From: JBBARC01 sp040400005
Lineage (GTDB): Bacteria; Pseudomonadota; Alphaproteobacteria; Acetobacterales; Acetobacteraceae
Direction: 5' to 3'
Assembly (NCBI GenBank): GCA_040400005.1
Contig: JBBARC010000036.1
Coordinates: forward strand, 1-38,198
Length of the DNA: 38,198 nt
The notes beneath the pieces were generated by a model, which made no database searches, had not been told where the DNA came from, and saw nothing but the letters and a program-made list of their open reading frames with translations. The position numbers were made by a program, and so were the translations under genes. Below, piece by piece: positions 8,336 through 17,137 of the stretch (position 1 is the first letter of the stretch; every line of letters begins with the position of its first letter).

Positions 8336-9492
8336 TGCGCATCCGTCATCCGACAAACCCAGGGATGCGCCTGGGCATGCCCATGACCGCCTGGCCCGAG
8401 GCCGATCAAGCTGCCTGGCACTATGCTTTTACGACCCCTGGTTCACCGTTTGACGATCACGGGGTCGGGGTTGATATGCGCCTGGGCACTAAGGATGCCT
8501 TTGCCACGTGCTATGCGCGCTGGCTGCTGTGGATCAAACAACACGACCCAGCGGCATTGGACATATTGCCAGGTGCACGCGCGACCGAAGCCCGTGTGAT
8601 CGCCTATCTTTATGACCTGCGCAAAGAGATCACCCCACTGGGGGTGTTGAACTATGCGACGCGCTTACGGAGCGTGCTTGGGTTCATCGCCCCCAAGTAC
8701 GATTGGGAATTCTTTAAAGTGCCGATCGACAATTTGGCATATCATGCCAGCCAGGTCCCCAAAAAGCGCCTTGATCTGGTGCCCACCGATCTGCTTTTTG
8801 CCTTTGGTTTTGAGGTGATGGAAAGCGCATCAGCAGATAGGGCGCTAACGGATATAAAGCGGGCCGAGCTTTTCCGTGACGGGTTGATGATCAGCTTTTT
8901 AGCCGCCCGCCCGCTGCGCCTGGATAATATGACCGAGCTGGAACTTGAAAGCCAACTATACACAGAGGGGGAGGGCTATGCCGTTGTCCTCCCGCCCACA
9001 GTCACCAAGACCCATAGTGAGGTCGAATTTCCGCTGCCCGAGGTGCTTACCGTGCCGATGCGTGACTACCTGACCGATTACCGGCCTATCCTAGGCGCCG
9101 GTCCATTTGGGGTTGAGGCGGGCTACGCCGATCAAGCGCGCTTCGTTTGGCTCGCAAAAAGTGGGCGCCAATACCCATCGGATAGTTTTGCCGCCATGCT
9201 CACCGCGCGCATCCTCGCGCGTTTTAACAAAGCTATGACGACGCACAATTTTCGCCATAGCGCCGCAACCACGATTGCGGAAAATCAACCTGAGGAGTAC
9301 CGCATTATCCGGTTGATCCTTGGTCACAGCACCATGGCTACGGCCGAAAAATATTATATTCGCGCTAAAGGTCGCCAAGCCGCCAGGCTGTATCAAGATC
9401 ACCTGGATGGCCTACGCGAGGCGTTGGCGAATCTTACCATTGAGGCCGATGATGACCACGATGTGCTGGAGGACGATCTATGCGCACGATAA
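8335..9492 (+). CDS. Tyrosine recombinase / site-specific integrase (second)
   Basis: This 385-residue tyrosine recombinase has a complete catalytic set: R195 in ARPLRLDN, a likely lysine K225 in TVTKTHSE, H304 and R307 in HNFRHSAA, H331 in LGHSTM and nucleophile Y340 in AEKYY. Residues about 50-145 form the core-binding (SAM-like) domain. It is clearly divergent from the first integrase, so it is not a recent duplication. Its ATG overlaps the preceding stop, and its own last 13 bases overlap the start of the serine recombinase. This implies translational coupling and coordinated production of all three recombinases. Confidence 0.9.
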   Translation: MRIRHPTNPGMRLGMPMTAWPEADQAAWHYAFTTPGSPFDDHGVGVDMRLGTKDAFATCYARWLLWIKQHDPAALDILPGARATEARVIAYLYDLRKEITPLGVLNYATRLRSVLGFIAPKYDWEFFKVPIDNLAYHASQVPKKRLDLVPTDLLFAFGFEVMESASADRALTDIKRAELFRDGLMISFLAARPLRLDNMTELELESQLYTEGEGYAVVLPPTVTKTHSEVEFPLPEVLTVPMRDYLTDYRPILGAGPFGVEAGYADQARFVWLAKSGRQYPSDSFAAMLTARILARFNKAMTTHNFRHSAATTIAENQPEEYRIIRLILGHSTMATAEKYYIRAKGRQAARLYQDHLDGLREALANLTIEADDDHDVLEDDLCAR

Positions 9493-11270
9493 TTTATGCG
9501 CGGTATTCTAGCGAGAATCAGCGCGAAGCATCGATCGAAGACCAGATTAGGATTTGCCAGGCCCGTGCCGATCGTGAGGGCTGGCAGGTTGTCGGCAGCT
9601 TTACCGATCAGGCGCTTTCGGGGGCAACGACTTTGCGGGCTGGCTATCAAGGGCTGCTAACCGCGGTGCGGAGCGGCAATGTCGACATTGTTCTTGCCGA
9701 AAGCCTGGATCGCTTTTCTCGCGATCTTGAGCATATTGCGTCGTTTTATAAGCAGTGTGTGTTCAACAATGTCGTTATCCATACGCTAAGTGAGGGCATT
9801 GTCTCGGAATTGCATGTCGGTTTCAAGGGACTTATGGGGTCGATGTTTCTCAAGGACCTTGCCGATAAAACCCGCCGTGGCCTGGAAGGGCGCATCCATG
9901 CTGGGCGCTGCACGGGCAGCCCGGCCTTTGGCTACAGCGTGGTTAAAAAGCTGGCCGATAATGGCGAACTCGATCGTGGCCTGCGTGCCATTGACCCGGA
10001 TCAGGCGGCTGTTGTTCGCCGTATTTTTAGAGATTTTGTGGCAGGGGTGAGCCCGTTGGGTATCGCCAGGGCTTTGAACGGTGAGGGTATAAAGGGCCCA
10101 GGGGGCGGGATTTGGTATGATTCCTCGATCCGCGGGCGGGCTAAGCGTGGCGATGGCATTTTGCGCAATGAATTATATGCCGGCCGCAACGTGTGGCGCC
10201 GCCGGGTTAACCTGAAAAATCCGATTAGCGGTGCCAGGGTGCGCCGGGAGGCGGCCCCTGAAACCTTTATAAATGCGCCGGTGCCGCATTTGCGGATTAT
10301 CGATGAGGGCCTTTGGCAGGCGGCACAGGTCAGGCTTGCGGCTGAGGCGGCAGCGCCGACCGCTCCGGGCGCCAAGGGCGACCATGCCTTCTGGGACCGG
10401 CGCCACCCCAAGCATTTGCTCTCCGGCAAGATCGCCTGCGGGGTCTGTGGCCGGTTGTTCGCGACGTTGGGCAAAGACTACCTGGGGTGTGTGGCGGCCA
10501 AGCACCATGTTTGTGGCAACAACCACAGGGTCCGCAGGCAGGTTGTCGAAGCCCAGGTGCTGGGGATTTTGAATACCCAGCTCATGCGGCCAGATTTGGT
10601 TGAGGCCTTCGTGGCCGCCTTTAATGAAGAGTGTGGCCACTTGGTGGTCGAACTCCACGCCCGGGCCCATAGCCGCCAGCGTGAACGCGCGACCCTTGAT
10701 CGTAAAATCGCTAATCTGGTGGAGGCGATCGGCGACGGTCAGACGAGCGCCGCGATCATGGCCAAGATACAGGAGTTGGAGGCAGTGCGGGCCGGGCTAG
10801 GGGAGGCCGGGCTCGATGAGGCCCAGCCTCTCCCGGTGCTCGATCCCGGCATGGGCCTTACCTATGCCACCCGCATGGCCGAGCTAAGCGCGGCGCTCCA
10901 AAAAGGCGATGACCCCGAGGGCCTGGAAATCGCCCGCGGGCTGATTGACCGGGTGCTTATCCACCCCGGTGAGACCGATGATGATCCGCCCGGTGTTGAG
11001 CTTATTGGGGAATTGATTAGCTTACTTAAGGTGGCCGGCGTCGGCGGCACCGGCACCGCAGCGAAGGTAGGGCAGGCAGATCAAAACCCCGTTCTCGACT
11101 TGTTCGTATGTTCGGTAAAAGCGGACCCAGGGGCGAAGCCCTTGGCCTTACTTGCTTTCCCCAGTCCCGCATCAAGCGGCGAGGAGTTCGTCGAACTTGC
11201 GGCGGCGGCGTTGGACGAGGGTCCAGGCGGCTTTGACGATGAGGGCGGACACGCGGCCGCGGGGTTTTAG
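9480..11270 (+). CDS. Large serine recombinase (resolvase/recombinase/zinc-ribbon)
   Basis: This 596-residue protein starts with a resolvase catalytic domain. The nucleophile S10 lies in YARYSSENQ, and the conserved ESLDRFSRDLEH sits near residue 76. A Recombinase domain follows (about 155-265, with GIARALNGEGI). A zinc ribbon has cysteines near 320, 323, 339 and 347, and a coiled-coil stretch spans about 385-440. This is the layout of large serine recombinases that integrate phages and transposons. The last 33 codons overlap the 3' end of the opposing ferritin-like gene. The tail after about residue 560 may be host flank sequence acquired at insertion rather than native protein. Confidence 0.92.
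   Translation: MRTIIYARYSSENQREASIEDQIRICQARADREGWQVVGSFTDQALSGATTLRAGYQGLLTAVRSGNVDIVLAESLDRFSRDLEHIASFYKQCVFNNVVIHTLSEGIVSELHVGFKGLMGSMFLKDLADKTRRGLEGRIHAGRCTGSPAFGYSVVKKLADNGELDRGLRAIDPDQAAVVRRIFRDFVAGVSPLGIARALNGEGIKGPGGGIWYDSSIRGRAKRGDGILRNELYAGRNVWRRRVNLKNPISGARVRREAAPETFINAPVPHLRIIDEGLWQAAQVRLAAEAAAPTAPGAKGDHAFWDRRHPKHLLSGKIACGVCGRLFATLGKDYLGCVAAKHHVCGNNHRVRRQVVEAQVLGILNTQLMRPDLVEAFVAAFNEECGHLVVELHARAHSRQRERATLDRKIANLVEAIGDGQTSAAIMAKIQELEAVRAGLGEAGLDEAQPLPVLDPGMGLTYATRMAELSAALQKGDDPEGLEIARGLIDRVLIHPGETDDDPPGVELIGELISLLKVAGVGGTGTAAKVGQADQNPVLDLFVCSVKADPGAKPLALLAFPSPASSGEEFVELAAAALDEGPGGFDDEGGHAAAGF
11126..11136 (-). repeat. Candidate right terminal inverted repeat of the recombinase element
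   Basis: CCCAGGGGCGA is the exact reverse complement of the 11-base string at 6012-6022. It lies 36 bases before the end of the neighbouring ferritin-like gene, close to where the right edge of the element is expected. It is inside the C-terminal coding region of the serine recombinase, so protein conservation could also explain it. Confidence 0.25.
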
Positions 11271-11996
11271 ACCGATCGATTTCAGGATCATCCCCACGCC
11301 CCGTTCCATGTGGTGGTAGCGGTAGGTGCGCATGGCGCGCGACATATATCCGGCGATGCAGCGGTCGTGGGCGTAGGGGGTGCCGGGGGCATCGTTGCTG
11401 CAGTGGAAGGCGTAGGCGAGTTCGTCGTCTTCCGATTCGCTAATGCGGCCGGCGGCGATGATCAGGCGGCGCACCATGCCGATATTTTCGCGCCCCAGGT
11501 AGCGGCGCAGGTGATCGTAGAACAGTTTGAAGTGGCGGAATTCATCGGCGGCGATCAGTTTGCAGATATCGCGTAGCACGGGTTCGTCGGTGGCGTCGGC
11601 AAGGGCGGAATAGTAGCTGGATGTGCCGCTTTCCACGATACAGCGGGCGATCAGTTCGCCGGATCGTGACCCGCGGGTGGAGGCATCCTGGCCGTTCAGT
11701 GGCAGGTCGTAGCCAGTGCGGTAACGCTCGAAAGATTCGCCATAGTTCCAGCTTGGGTCGGCCAGCATCGCCCAGCGGCCGAGCGCATCGCCGTGCTGCA
11801 CTTCTTCCAGCGCCCAGGTGTCGGCGGCTTGGCGCAGGGCGGGATCATCGGCGAACACGCGGTTGAGGTAGGCGCCGTAATCGGTGCCGTTGCGTTCCAC
11901 CATGGCGGCGGCTTTAACCAGCGCCACGAGGTCTGGGTTGACGCGGGTGCGGTCGAACCGGTCCCAGGCGACATCGTCGATTTGCCAATGTTTCAT
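11172..11996 (-). CDS. Ferritin-like diiron protein
   Basis: This 274-residue all-helical protein shows a complete ferritin-like carboxylate diiron site: E34, E65 with H68 (EVQH), E122 in IVESGTS and E152 with H155 (EFRH). The ExxH pairs about 85 residues apart are the hallmark of this superfamily, which includes rubrerythrins, acyl-ACP desaturase relatives and tRNA hydroxylases. The C-terminus is basic (LVQRRRRKF). The substrate cannot be read. It stands alone on the minus strand next to the right end of the recombinase element, whose last gene overlaps its 3' end by about 100 bases. The frame ends in a normal TGA at 11172-11174, so the gene appears intact. Confidence 0.75.
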   Translation of the reverse strand: MKHWQIDDVAWDRFDRTRVNPDLVALVKAAAMVERNGTDYGAYLNRVFADDPALRQAADTWALEEVQHGDALGRWAMLADPSWNYGESFERYRTGYDLPLNGQDASTRGSRSGELIARCIVESGTSSYYSALADATDEPVLRDICKLIAADEFRHFKLFYDHLRRYLGRENIGMVRRLIIAAGRISESEDDELAYAFHCSNDAPGTPYAHDRCIAGYMSRAMRTYRYHHMERGVGMILKSIGLKPRGRVSALIVKAAWTLVQRRRRKFDELLAA

Positions 11997-12164
11997 GGAA
12001 GCAGGGTCATAACAGTTTTGGGGTTTAGCCTTTGGCGTAGAACGCCACGCGCGGGTTTCGCAAGGTTTTTAGGGTGTGAAGTCTAAAATGCCAGTGCGGC
12101 GTTGCCACGGGAAGGGCAGCCCGGCCAATTGTGGCAGGGCTGCAACAGAGTTGGGAAGTTTAGC

Positions 12165-12191
12165 CCCAGTTGAGGCCCAGTTGAGGCCCAG
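12165..12191. repeat. Short 11-base tandem repeat downstream of atpC
   Basis: The unit CCCAGTTGAGG occurs twice in a row, followed by a partial third copy (CCCAG). It lies in the non-coding stretch between atpC and the ferritin-like gene, just beyond the atpC stop. No function is evident. Confidence 0.6.
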
Positions 12192-12203
12192 AATAGCCGG
12201 GGC

Positions 12204-12608
12204 TTAGGTCGCGCTGGCATCCACCCGGGCGCGCGCGATCTGCACGTTATCCAGTGCCGCCTGGCGCGCATCGTTATCGAGTTTATCAACCAGCACCCAG
12301 GCGGTTTCGGCCTCAGTTAGGCTGGTTTTGGCCCGCGCCGCATCGATACCGTCTACTGCCACCGCTTCATCGGATAACACGGTGCAGCGTTCGGCGGTGA
12401 TTTCGGCAAAGCCACCGGCGACAAAGAATCGTTCGGTGACGCGGCCGCCTTCATGCAGGCTAACCACGCCGCCGCGCAGCATGGTGATCACCGGGGCATG
12501 GCCGGGTTGGGCCGCGAGGTCGCCCTCGTAGCCCGGCATCACCACCATATCCACCGCTTTTGATAGCAGCAGGCGGGCGGGGCTGACGATTTCGAGGGTC
12601 AGCGTCAT
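12204..12608 (-). CDS. atpC: F-type ATP synthase subunit epsilon
   Basis: This 134-residue protein is the epsilon subunit of F1, part of the central rotor stalk and a regulator of ATP hydrolysis. The N-terminal beta-sandwich is evident (LEIVSPARLLL at residues 5-15, PGYEGDLAAQPGHAPV near 25-40, GGFAEITAERCTVLSDEA near 66-83), followed by a C-terminal helical hairpin rich in Ala, Glu and Arg. It is the last gene of atpHAGDC, with its ATG two bases beyond the atpD stop. Length and order are normal for alphaproteobacteria. Confidence 0.95.
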   Translation of the reverse strand: MTLTLEIVSPARLLLSKAVDMVVMPGYEGDLAAQPGHAPVITMLRGGVVSLHEGGRVTERFFVAGGFAEITAERCTVLSDEAVAVDGIDAARAKTSLTEAETAWVLVDKLDNDARQAALDNVQIARARVDASAT

Positions 12609-12610
12609 GA

Positions 12611-14071
12611 TCAGGCGGCCGCTTTCATTTTCTCGCCCTTCTCGCGGGCTTCTTCCACGGTGCCGACCATCAGGAAGGCGGCTTCGGGCAGATCGTCGTG
12701 CTTGCCTTCGACAATTTCTTTAAAGCTGCGCACGGTATCGGCGATCGGCACGAATTTGCCGGGCAGGCCGGTGAAGATTTCTGCCACGTGGAACGGCTGG
12801 CTCATGAAGCGTTCGATTTTACGGGCGCGGTTCACGGTCAGTTTGTCTTCTTCCGAGAGTTCATCCATGCCGAGAATGGCGATGATGTCCTGCAGGGATT
12901 TGTAGGTTTGCAGAATGCGCTGCACGTCGCGCGCCACCTGGTAGTGTTCGTCGCCGACAATACGGGGATCGAGCGAGCGTGAGGTTGAATCCAACGGATC
13001 GACCGCAGGATAAATACCTTTTTCCGAAATCGAGCGGTTCAGCACGGTGGTCGCATCCAAATGCGCAAACGACGTGGCCGGTGCTGGATCGGTGAGATCG
13101 TCGGCCGGCACGTAAATGGCTTGCACCGAGGTGATCGAGCCTTTTTTGGTGCTGGTGATACGTTCCTGCAGCGCGCCCATGTCGGTGGATAGCGTCGGCT
13201 GATAGCCCACGGCCGATGGGATGCGCCCGAGCAGGGCCGACACTTCGGCGCCGGCTTGGGTAAAGCGGAAGATGTTATCAACGAAGAACAGCACATCCTG
13301 GCCTTCTTCATCGCGGAAATATTCGGCGATCGACAGGCCGGAAAGCGCCACGCGGGCGCGCGCACCTGGCGGTTCGTTCATCTGGCCATAGACCAGCGCC
13401 ACTTTGCTGCCCGCGGTGCTGCCGTTTTCGCCCAGCTTGATCACGCCGGCATCGATCATTTCGTGATACAGATCGTTACCTTCGCGCGTGCGTTCACCCA
13501 CGCCTGCAAACACCGAAACACCGCCATGGGCTTTGGCGATGTTGTTGATCAGTTCCTGAATAAGCACGGTTTTGCCAACGCCGGCGCCGCCGAACAGGCC
13601 GATTTTGCCACCTTTTAGGTAGGGTGCGAGCAGATCGACCACTTTAATCCCGGTAACCAGAATTTCGGTGGTTGATGCCTGATCTTCAAAGCTCGGCGCT
13701 TCGCGGTGAATGGCATAAAAGGTTTTGGCGCCAACCGGGCCGCGTTCATCGATCGGCTCGCCGATGACGTTGAGAATGCGGCCCAGGGTTTCCGGGCCAA
13801 CCGGCACGGTAATCGGGGCGCCGGTATCGGATACTTCCTGGCCGCGCACCATGCCATCGGTGCTGTCCATGGCGATGCAGCGCACGGTGCGTTCACCAAG
13901 CTGCTGGGCCACTTCCAGCACCAGGCGGCGGTCGCCGACGAAGCTTTCCAGCGCGTTTTGAATGTAGGGCAGATCACCTTCGAACTGCACGTCGACCACG
14001 GCGCCGAGCACCTGGGTCACGCGGCCGGTGTTGTTCTTAGCGGAGTCGGTTGTTTTGGCGGCTTTGGCCAT
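12611..14071 (-). CDS. atpD: F-type ATP synthase subunit beta
   Basis: This is the catalytic beta subunit of F1 (486 residues), which makes ATP from ADP and phosphate at the membrane-bound complex. The Walker A motif GGAGVGKT is at residues 161-168, the GERTREGNDLYHEM segment follows, and VLFFVDNIFRFTQAG supplies Walker B. ALLGRIPSAVGYQPTL is the signature loop. The N-terminus (MAKAAKTTDSAKNN) is a short lineage-specific extension before the conserved GRVTQVLGAVVDV. An AGGA ribosome-binding site precedes the ATG. It is placed between atpG (29 bases away) and atpC (2 bases). Confidence 0.97.
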   Translation of the reverse strand: MAKAAKTTDSAKNNTGRVTQVLGAVVDVQFEGDLPYIQNALESFVGDRRLVLEVAQQLGERTVRCIAMDSTDGMVRGQEVSDTGAPITVPVGPETLGRILNVIGEPIDERGPVGAKTFYAIHREAPSFEDQASTTEILVTGIKVVDLLAPYLKGGKIGLFGGAGVGKTVLIQELINNIAKAHGGVSVFAGVGERTREGNDLYHEMIDAGVIKLGENGSTAGSKVALVYGQMNEPPGARARVALSGLSIAEYFRDEEGQDVLFFVDNIFRFTQAGAEVSALLGRIPSAVGYQPTLSTDMGALQERITSTKKGSITSVQAIYVPADDLTDPAPATSFAHLDATTVLNRSISEKGIYPAVDPLDSTSRSLDPRIVGDEHYQVARDVQRILQTYKSLQDIIAILGMDELSEEDKLTVNRARKIERFMSQPFHVAEIFTGLPGKFVPIADTVRSFKEIVEGKHDDLPEAAFLMVGTVEEAREKGEKMKAAA

Positions 14072-14100
14072 ATTAAGATTCCTGTTCTCGCTCGATCGGA

Positions 14101-14982
14101 TCAGAGGGCTTCGGCGCCCGAGATAATCTCGATCAGTTCTCTGGTGATATTGGCCTGGCGCGTGCGGTTATAATTCAGCGTCAGGCGGTTGATCATGTCG
14201 CCCGCATTGCGCGTTGCGTTATCCATGGATGTCATCTGCGCGCCATAGAAGCCGGCATTGCTTTCCAGCAGCGACCGGTAAACCTGGATTGCCAAATTCT
14301 GCGGCAGTAAGCGCGCCAGGATCGCTTCTTCGTCGGGCTCGAATTCGTACATTGCGCGGGCGGTGGTATCGGTGTCGTCCACGGTGGGCACCGGCAGCGG
14401 GATCAACTGGCTTTCGGTCGGGATCTGGCTGATCACGTTAACAAACCGGTTATACACCAGGGTTGCGACATCAAATTCACCGGCGGCGAACATGGTGGCG
14501 ATCTGCTGGCCGATCTCGGCGGCTTGCGCGTATTCCACAACTTTGCTGCGGCCAAAGGGCACTTCCGGCAGCATTAGGGTCGGGAAGTCGCGTTTTAGGT
14601 AATCACGCCCTTTGCGCCCAATCGCCAGAATTTTAACCGTTTTGCCTTCCAGCAGCAGTTTGCGCACCAGAATACGCGTCTGGCGGCCGATGCCGGAATT
14701 GAAGGCGCCGGCCAAACCGCGATCGGCGGTGACCGGCACAATCAAATGCGTTTGCGCTTTACCCGTGCCGATCAGCAGTTTGGGTGCCACTGGCGATCCG
14801 GCGACGTTGGCGGCAAGGCGCGCCAGCATCTGCTCCATGCGTTCGGCGTACGGGCGGGCAGCTTCGGCTGCCGCCTGTGCCCGGCGCAGTTTAGATGCTG
14901 CCACCATCTTCATGGCAGACGTGATCTTACGCGTAGATTTTACGCTATTGATCCGTCCGCGAAGATCTTTCAACGAGGCCAT
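14101..14982 (-). CDS. atpG: F-type ATP synthase subunit gamma
   Basis: This 293-residue protein is the gamma subunit, the rotating shaft of F1. The N-terminal helix has the conserved LRGRINSVKSTRKITSAMKM, and the C-terminal helix has ATRNAGDMINRLTLNYNR, which together form the coiled coil inside the alpha-beta hexamer. The central Rossmann-like part contains TADRGLAGAFN. It lies between atpA (11 bases upstream) and atpD in the usual HAGDC order. Length is normal for alphaproteobacteria. Confidence 0.96.
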   Translation of the reverse strand: MASLKDLRGRINSVKSTRKITSAMKMVAASKLRRAQAAAEAARPYAERMEQMLARLAANVAGSPVAPKLLIGTGKAQTHLIVPVTADRGLAGAFNSGIGRQTRILVRKLLLEGKTVKILAIGRKGRDYLKRDFPTLMLPEVPFGRSKVVEYAQAAEIGQQIATMFAAGEFDVATLVYNRFVNVISQIPTESQLIPLPVPTVDDTDTTARAMYEFEPDEEAILARLLPQNLAIQVYRSLLESNAGFYGAQMTSMDNATRNAGDMINRLTLNYNRTRQANITRELIEIISGAEAL

Positions 14983-14993
14983 AAATATAAGCC

Positions 14994-16526
14994 TTAGGCG
15001 CTAAAACGCTTGGTGAAGTCTTCAAGGAAGCGAACCAGATTGGTTTCCACGTCCTTCTTGATCTCGCGATCGCTGCGGATCGCGGTTAGGATCACGCCCT
15101 CGCCACGCAGTTCGGCCAGCAGTTGCTTTTCGTAAGCGCCGATGCGGCCAAGCTCGATCTTATCAAGATAGCCACGGGTGCCGGCGAAAATCACCACAAC
15201 CTGATCTTCCACTGGGAAGGGGGCAAATTGCGGCTGCTTCAGCAGCTCGGTCAGGCGCGCGCCACGGGCCAGCAATTGCTGGGTGGACGCATCAAGATCG
15301 GACGAAAACTGTGCGAACGCCGCCATTTCGCGGTACTGCGCCAGTTCCAGCTTAATCTTGCCGGCAACCTGCTTCATCGCTTTGATCTGCGCCGAAGACC
15401 CCACGCGAGACACTGAAAGGCCCACGTTCACCGCTGGGCGAATGCCGCGGAAGAACAATTCGGTTTCCAGGAATATCTGGCCATCGGTGATGGAAATCAC
15501 GTTGGTCGGGATATAGGCAGAAACGTCACCGGCCTGGGTTTCGATCACCGGCAGCGCGGTCAGTGATCCTGCACCGTGCGCATCCGACATCTTGGCGGCG
15601 CGTTCCAACAAGCGCGAATGCAGATAGAACACGTCGCCGGGGTAGGCTTCGCGGCCCGGCGGGCGGCGCAGCAGCAGCGACATCTGGCGGTAAGCCACGG
15701 CCTGCTTGGAAAGATCGTCGTAGAATATAACCGCGTGCATGCTGTTATCGCGGAAATATTCGCCCATCGCGCAACCGGTGTACGGCGCCAAAAACTGCAT
15801 CGGCGCCGGGTCGGAGGCGGTCGCCGCCACCACGATGGAGTATTCCATCGCACCCTGTTCTTCCAGCGTGCGCACAAGCTGCGCAACCGTGGACCGCTTT
15901 TGGCCGATGGCGACATAGACGCAATACAATTTCTTATTTTCGTCGGTGCCGGCATTGGCGGTTTTTTGGTTGATGATGGTGTCGATAATCACCGCGGTTT
16001 TGCCGGTTTGGCGATCGCCGATGATCAATTCGCGCTGGCCGCGGCCAATCGGGATCAAGCTATCGATCGACTTGATGCCGGTCTGCATCGGTTCGTGCAC
16101 CGACTGGCGCGGAATAATGCCAGGCGCCTTCACTTCAACGCGGGTTTGCTTAACATCGGTCAGCGGGCCCTTGCCATCGATCGGCTGGCCTAAACCATCA
16201 ACCACACGGCCCAGCAGGCCACGCCCGACCGGCACTTCCACAATAGTGCCGGTGCGGCTGACCGTGTCGCCTTCGCGGATGCTGCGGTCATTGCCAAAAA
16301 TCACGATGCCAACATTATCGGATTCAAGGTTCAACGCCATGCCACGCAGGCCAGCGCCGGGGAACAGCACCATTTCGCCGGCCATGACATTGGACAGGCC
16401 GAACACCCGGGCGATGCCGTCGCCTACCGATAGCACCTGGCCAGTTTCGGATACGTCAGCCTCGGTATCAAAAGAAGCGATCTGCTTCTTCAAGATGTCC
16501 GAGATCTCGGCGGGGCGGATCTCCAT
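14994..16526 (-). CDS. atpA: F-type ATP synthase subunit alpha
   Basis: This 510-residue protein is the non-catalytic, nucleotide-binding alpha subunit of F1. The Walker A motif GDRQTGKT is at residues 170-177; the N-terminal ISDILKKQI contacts the delta subunit. Downstream, the signature PAVNVGLSVSRVGS is present. Its ATG lies one base after the atpH stop, with GGGAG upstream, so the pair is tightly coupled. The protein is full length with no missing motif. Confidence 0.97.
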   Translation of the reverse strand: MEIRPAEISDILKKQIASFDTEADVSETGQVLSVGDGIARVFGLSNVMAGEMVLFPGAGLRGMALNLESDNVGIVIFGNDRSIREGDTVSRTGTIVEVPVGRGLLGRVVDGLGQPIDGKGPLTDVKQTRVEVKAPGIIPRQSVHEPMQTGIKSIDSLIPIGRGQRELIIGDRQTGKTAVIIDTIINQKTANAGTDENKKLYCVYVAIGQKRSTVAQLVRTLEEQGAMEYSIVVAATASDPAPMQFLAPYTGCAMGEYFRDNSMHAVIFYDDLSKQAVAYRQMSLLLRRPPGREAYPGDVFYLHSRLLERAAKMSDAHGAGSLTALPVIETQAGDVSAYIPTNVISITDGQIFLETELFFRGIRPAVNVGLSVSRVGSSAQIKAMKQVAGKIKLELAQYREMAAFAQFSSDLDASTQQLLARGARLTELLKQPQFAPFPVEDQVVVIFAGTRGYLDKIELGRIGAYEKQLLAELRGEGVILTAIRSDREIKKDVETNLVRFLEDFTKRFSA

Positions 16527-16527
16527 A

Positions 16528-17124
16528 TCAGGCGGCTCCCTTCATGGCGTACTGCAAGCGCTGCAGACGCGACTTTATGCTGCTATCAAAAAGCCGTGCG
16601 CCAATGCGCACAACCAGGCCACCAAGCAAAGCCGGATCGACTTCCTCGGCGATATTCACACGCGCGTAGCCGGCCTCGATCAGGCGGGCACGCAACGCTT
16701 CGCGCTGCACATCGGTCAGCGCGTAGGCGGTTGTCACTTCGGCCGACACCACGCCGCGCTTTTCAGCAACCAGGGCGCCGAAGGCGGAAACAATGGTGCG
16801 CAGCGCGGTCAGGCGGCGGTTAACCGCAACCACGCCGGCAAAGCGAATAATCAGGGGCGAAAAGCCCGAGGCTTCCAGGGCGGCGCGTAGCCCTGCCAGT
16901 GCCTGGCGGGCATCGATCAACGGGCTTGCCAGCATTTGGCGCAGCGCTGGTGTGGTGTCGATCAGTTGGCCAAGAGCGACCATTTCGTCGACCACGGAGT
17001 CAATCGTGCCCGGATCTTGCGCAGACGCATCTTCGGCAGATGAATACAACGCGCGCGCGTAGCGATCAGCGACGCCGCCATGAGTGATTGTAGAGCCGCC
17101 AGAGGCCACGTTTGTAGGGTCCAC
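16528..17124 (-). CDS. atpH: F-type ATP synthase subunit delta
   Basis: This 198-residue delta subunit (OSCP homologue) links F1 to the peripheral stalk. The conserved start GVADRYARALYSSAED lies at residues 17-32, and the C-terminal domain shows GLVVRIGARLFDSSIKSRLQ, the family signature. The frame opens at a GTG at 17124 with no convincing ribosome-binding site, so the start could be a few codons further in. It is the first gene of atpHAGDC. A strong hairpin lies only 13 bases upstream and may influence expression. Confidence 0.94.
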   Translation of the reverse strand: MDPTNVASGGSTITHGGVADRYARALYSSAEDASAQDPGTIDSVVDEMVALGQLIDTTPALRQMLASPLIDARQALAGLRAALEASGFSPLIIRFAGVVAVNRRLTALRTIVSAFGALVAEKRGVVSAEVTTAYALTDVQREALRARLIEAGYARVNIAEEVDPALLGGLVVRIGARLFDSSIKSRLQRLQYAMKGAA

Positions 17125-17137
17125 ACAGAAGAATAAA

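Noticed and set aside
6073..11270. Classical RIT element or prophage
   Set aside because: RIT elements have three tyrosine recombinases, and no phage structural or lysis genes are present.
12165..12191. CRISPR-like repeat
   Set aside because: Units are 11 bases and directly adjacent, without spacers; no cas genes are present.
13706..14173. Open frame of 155 codons antisense to atpD
   Set aside because: Shadow of atpD; His/Gly-rich composition typical of antisense reading.
15576..16890. Long plus-strand frames across atpA and atpH
   Set aside because: They are antisense shadows of well-conserved ATP synthase genes.
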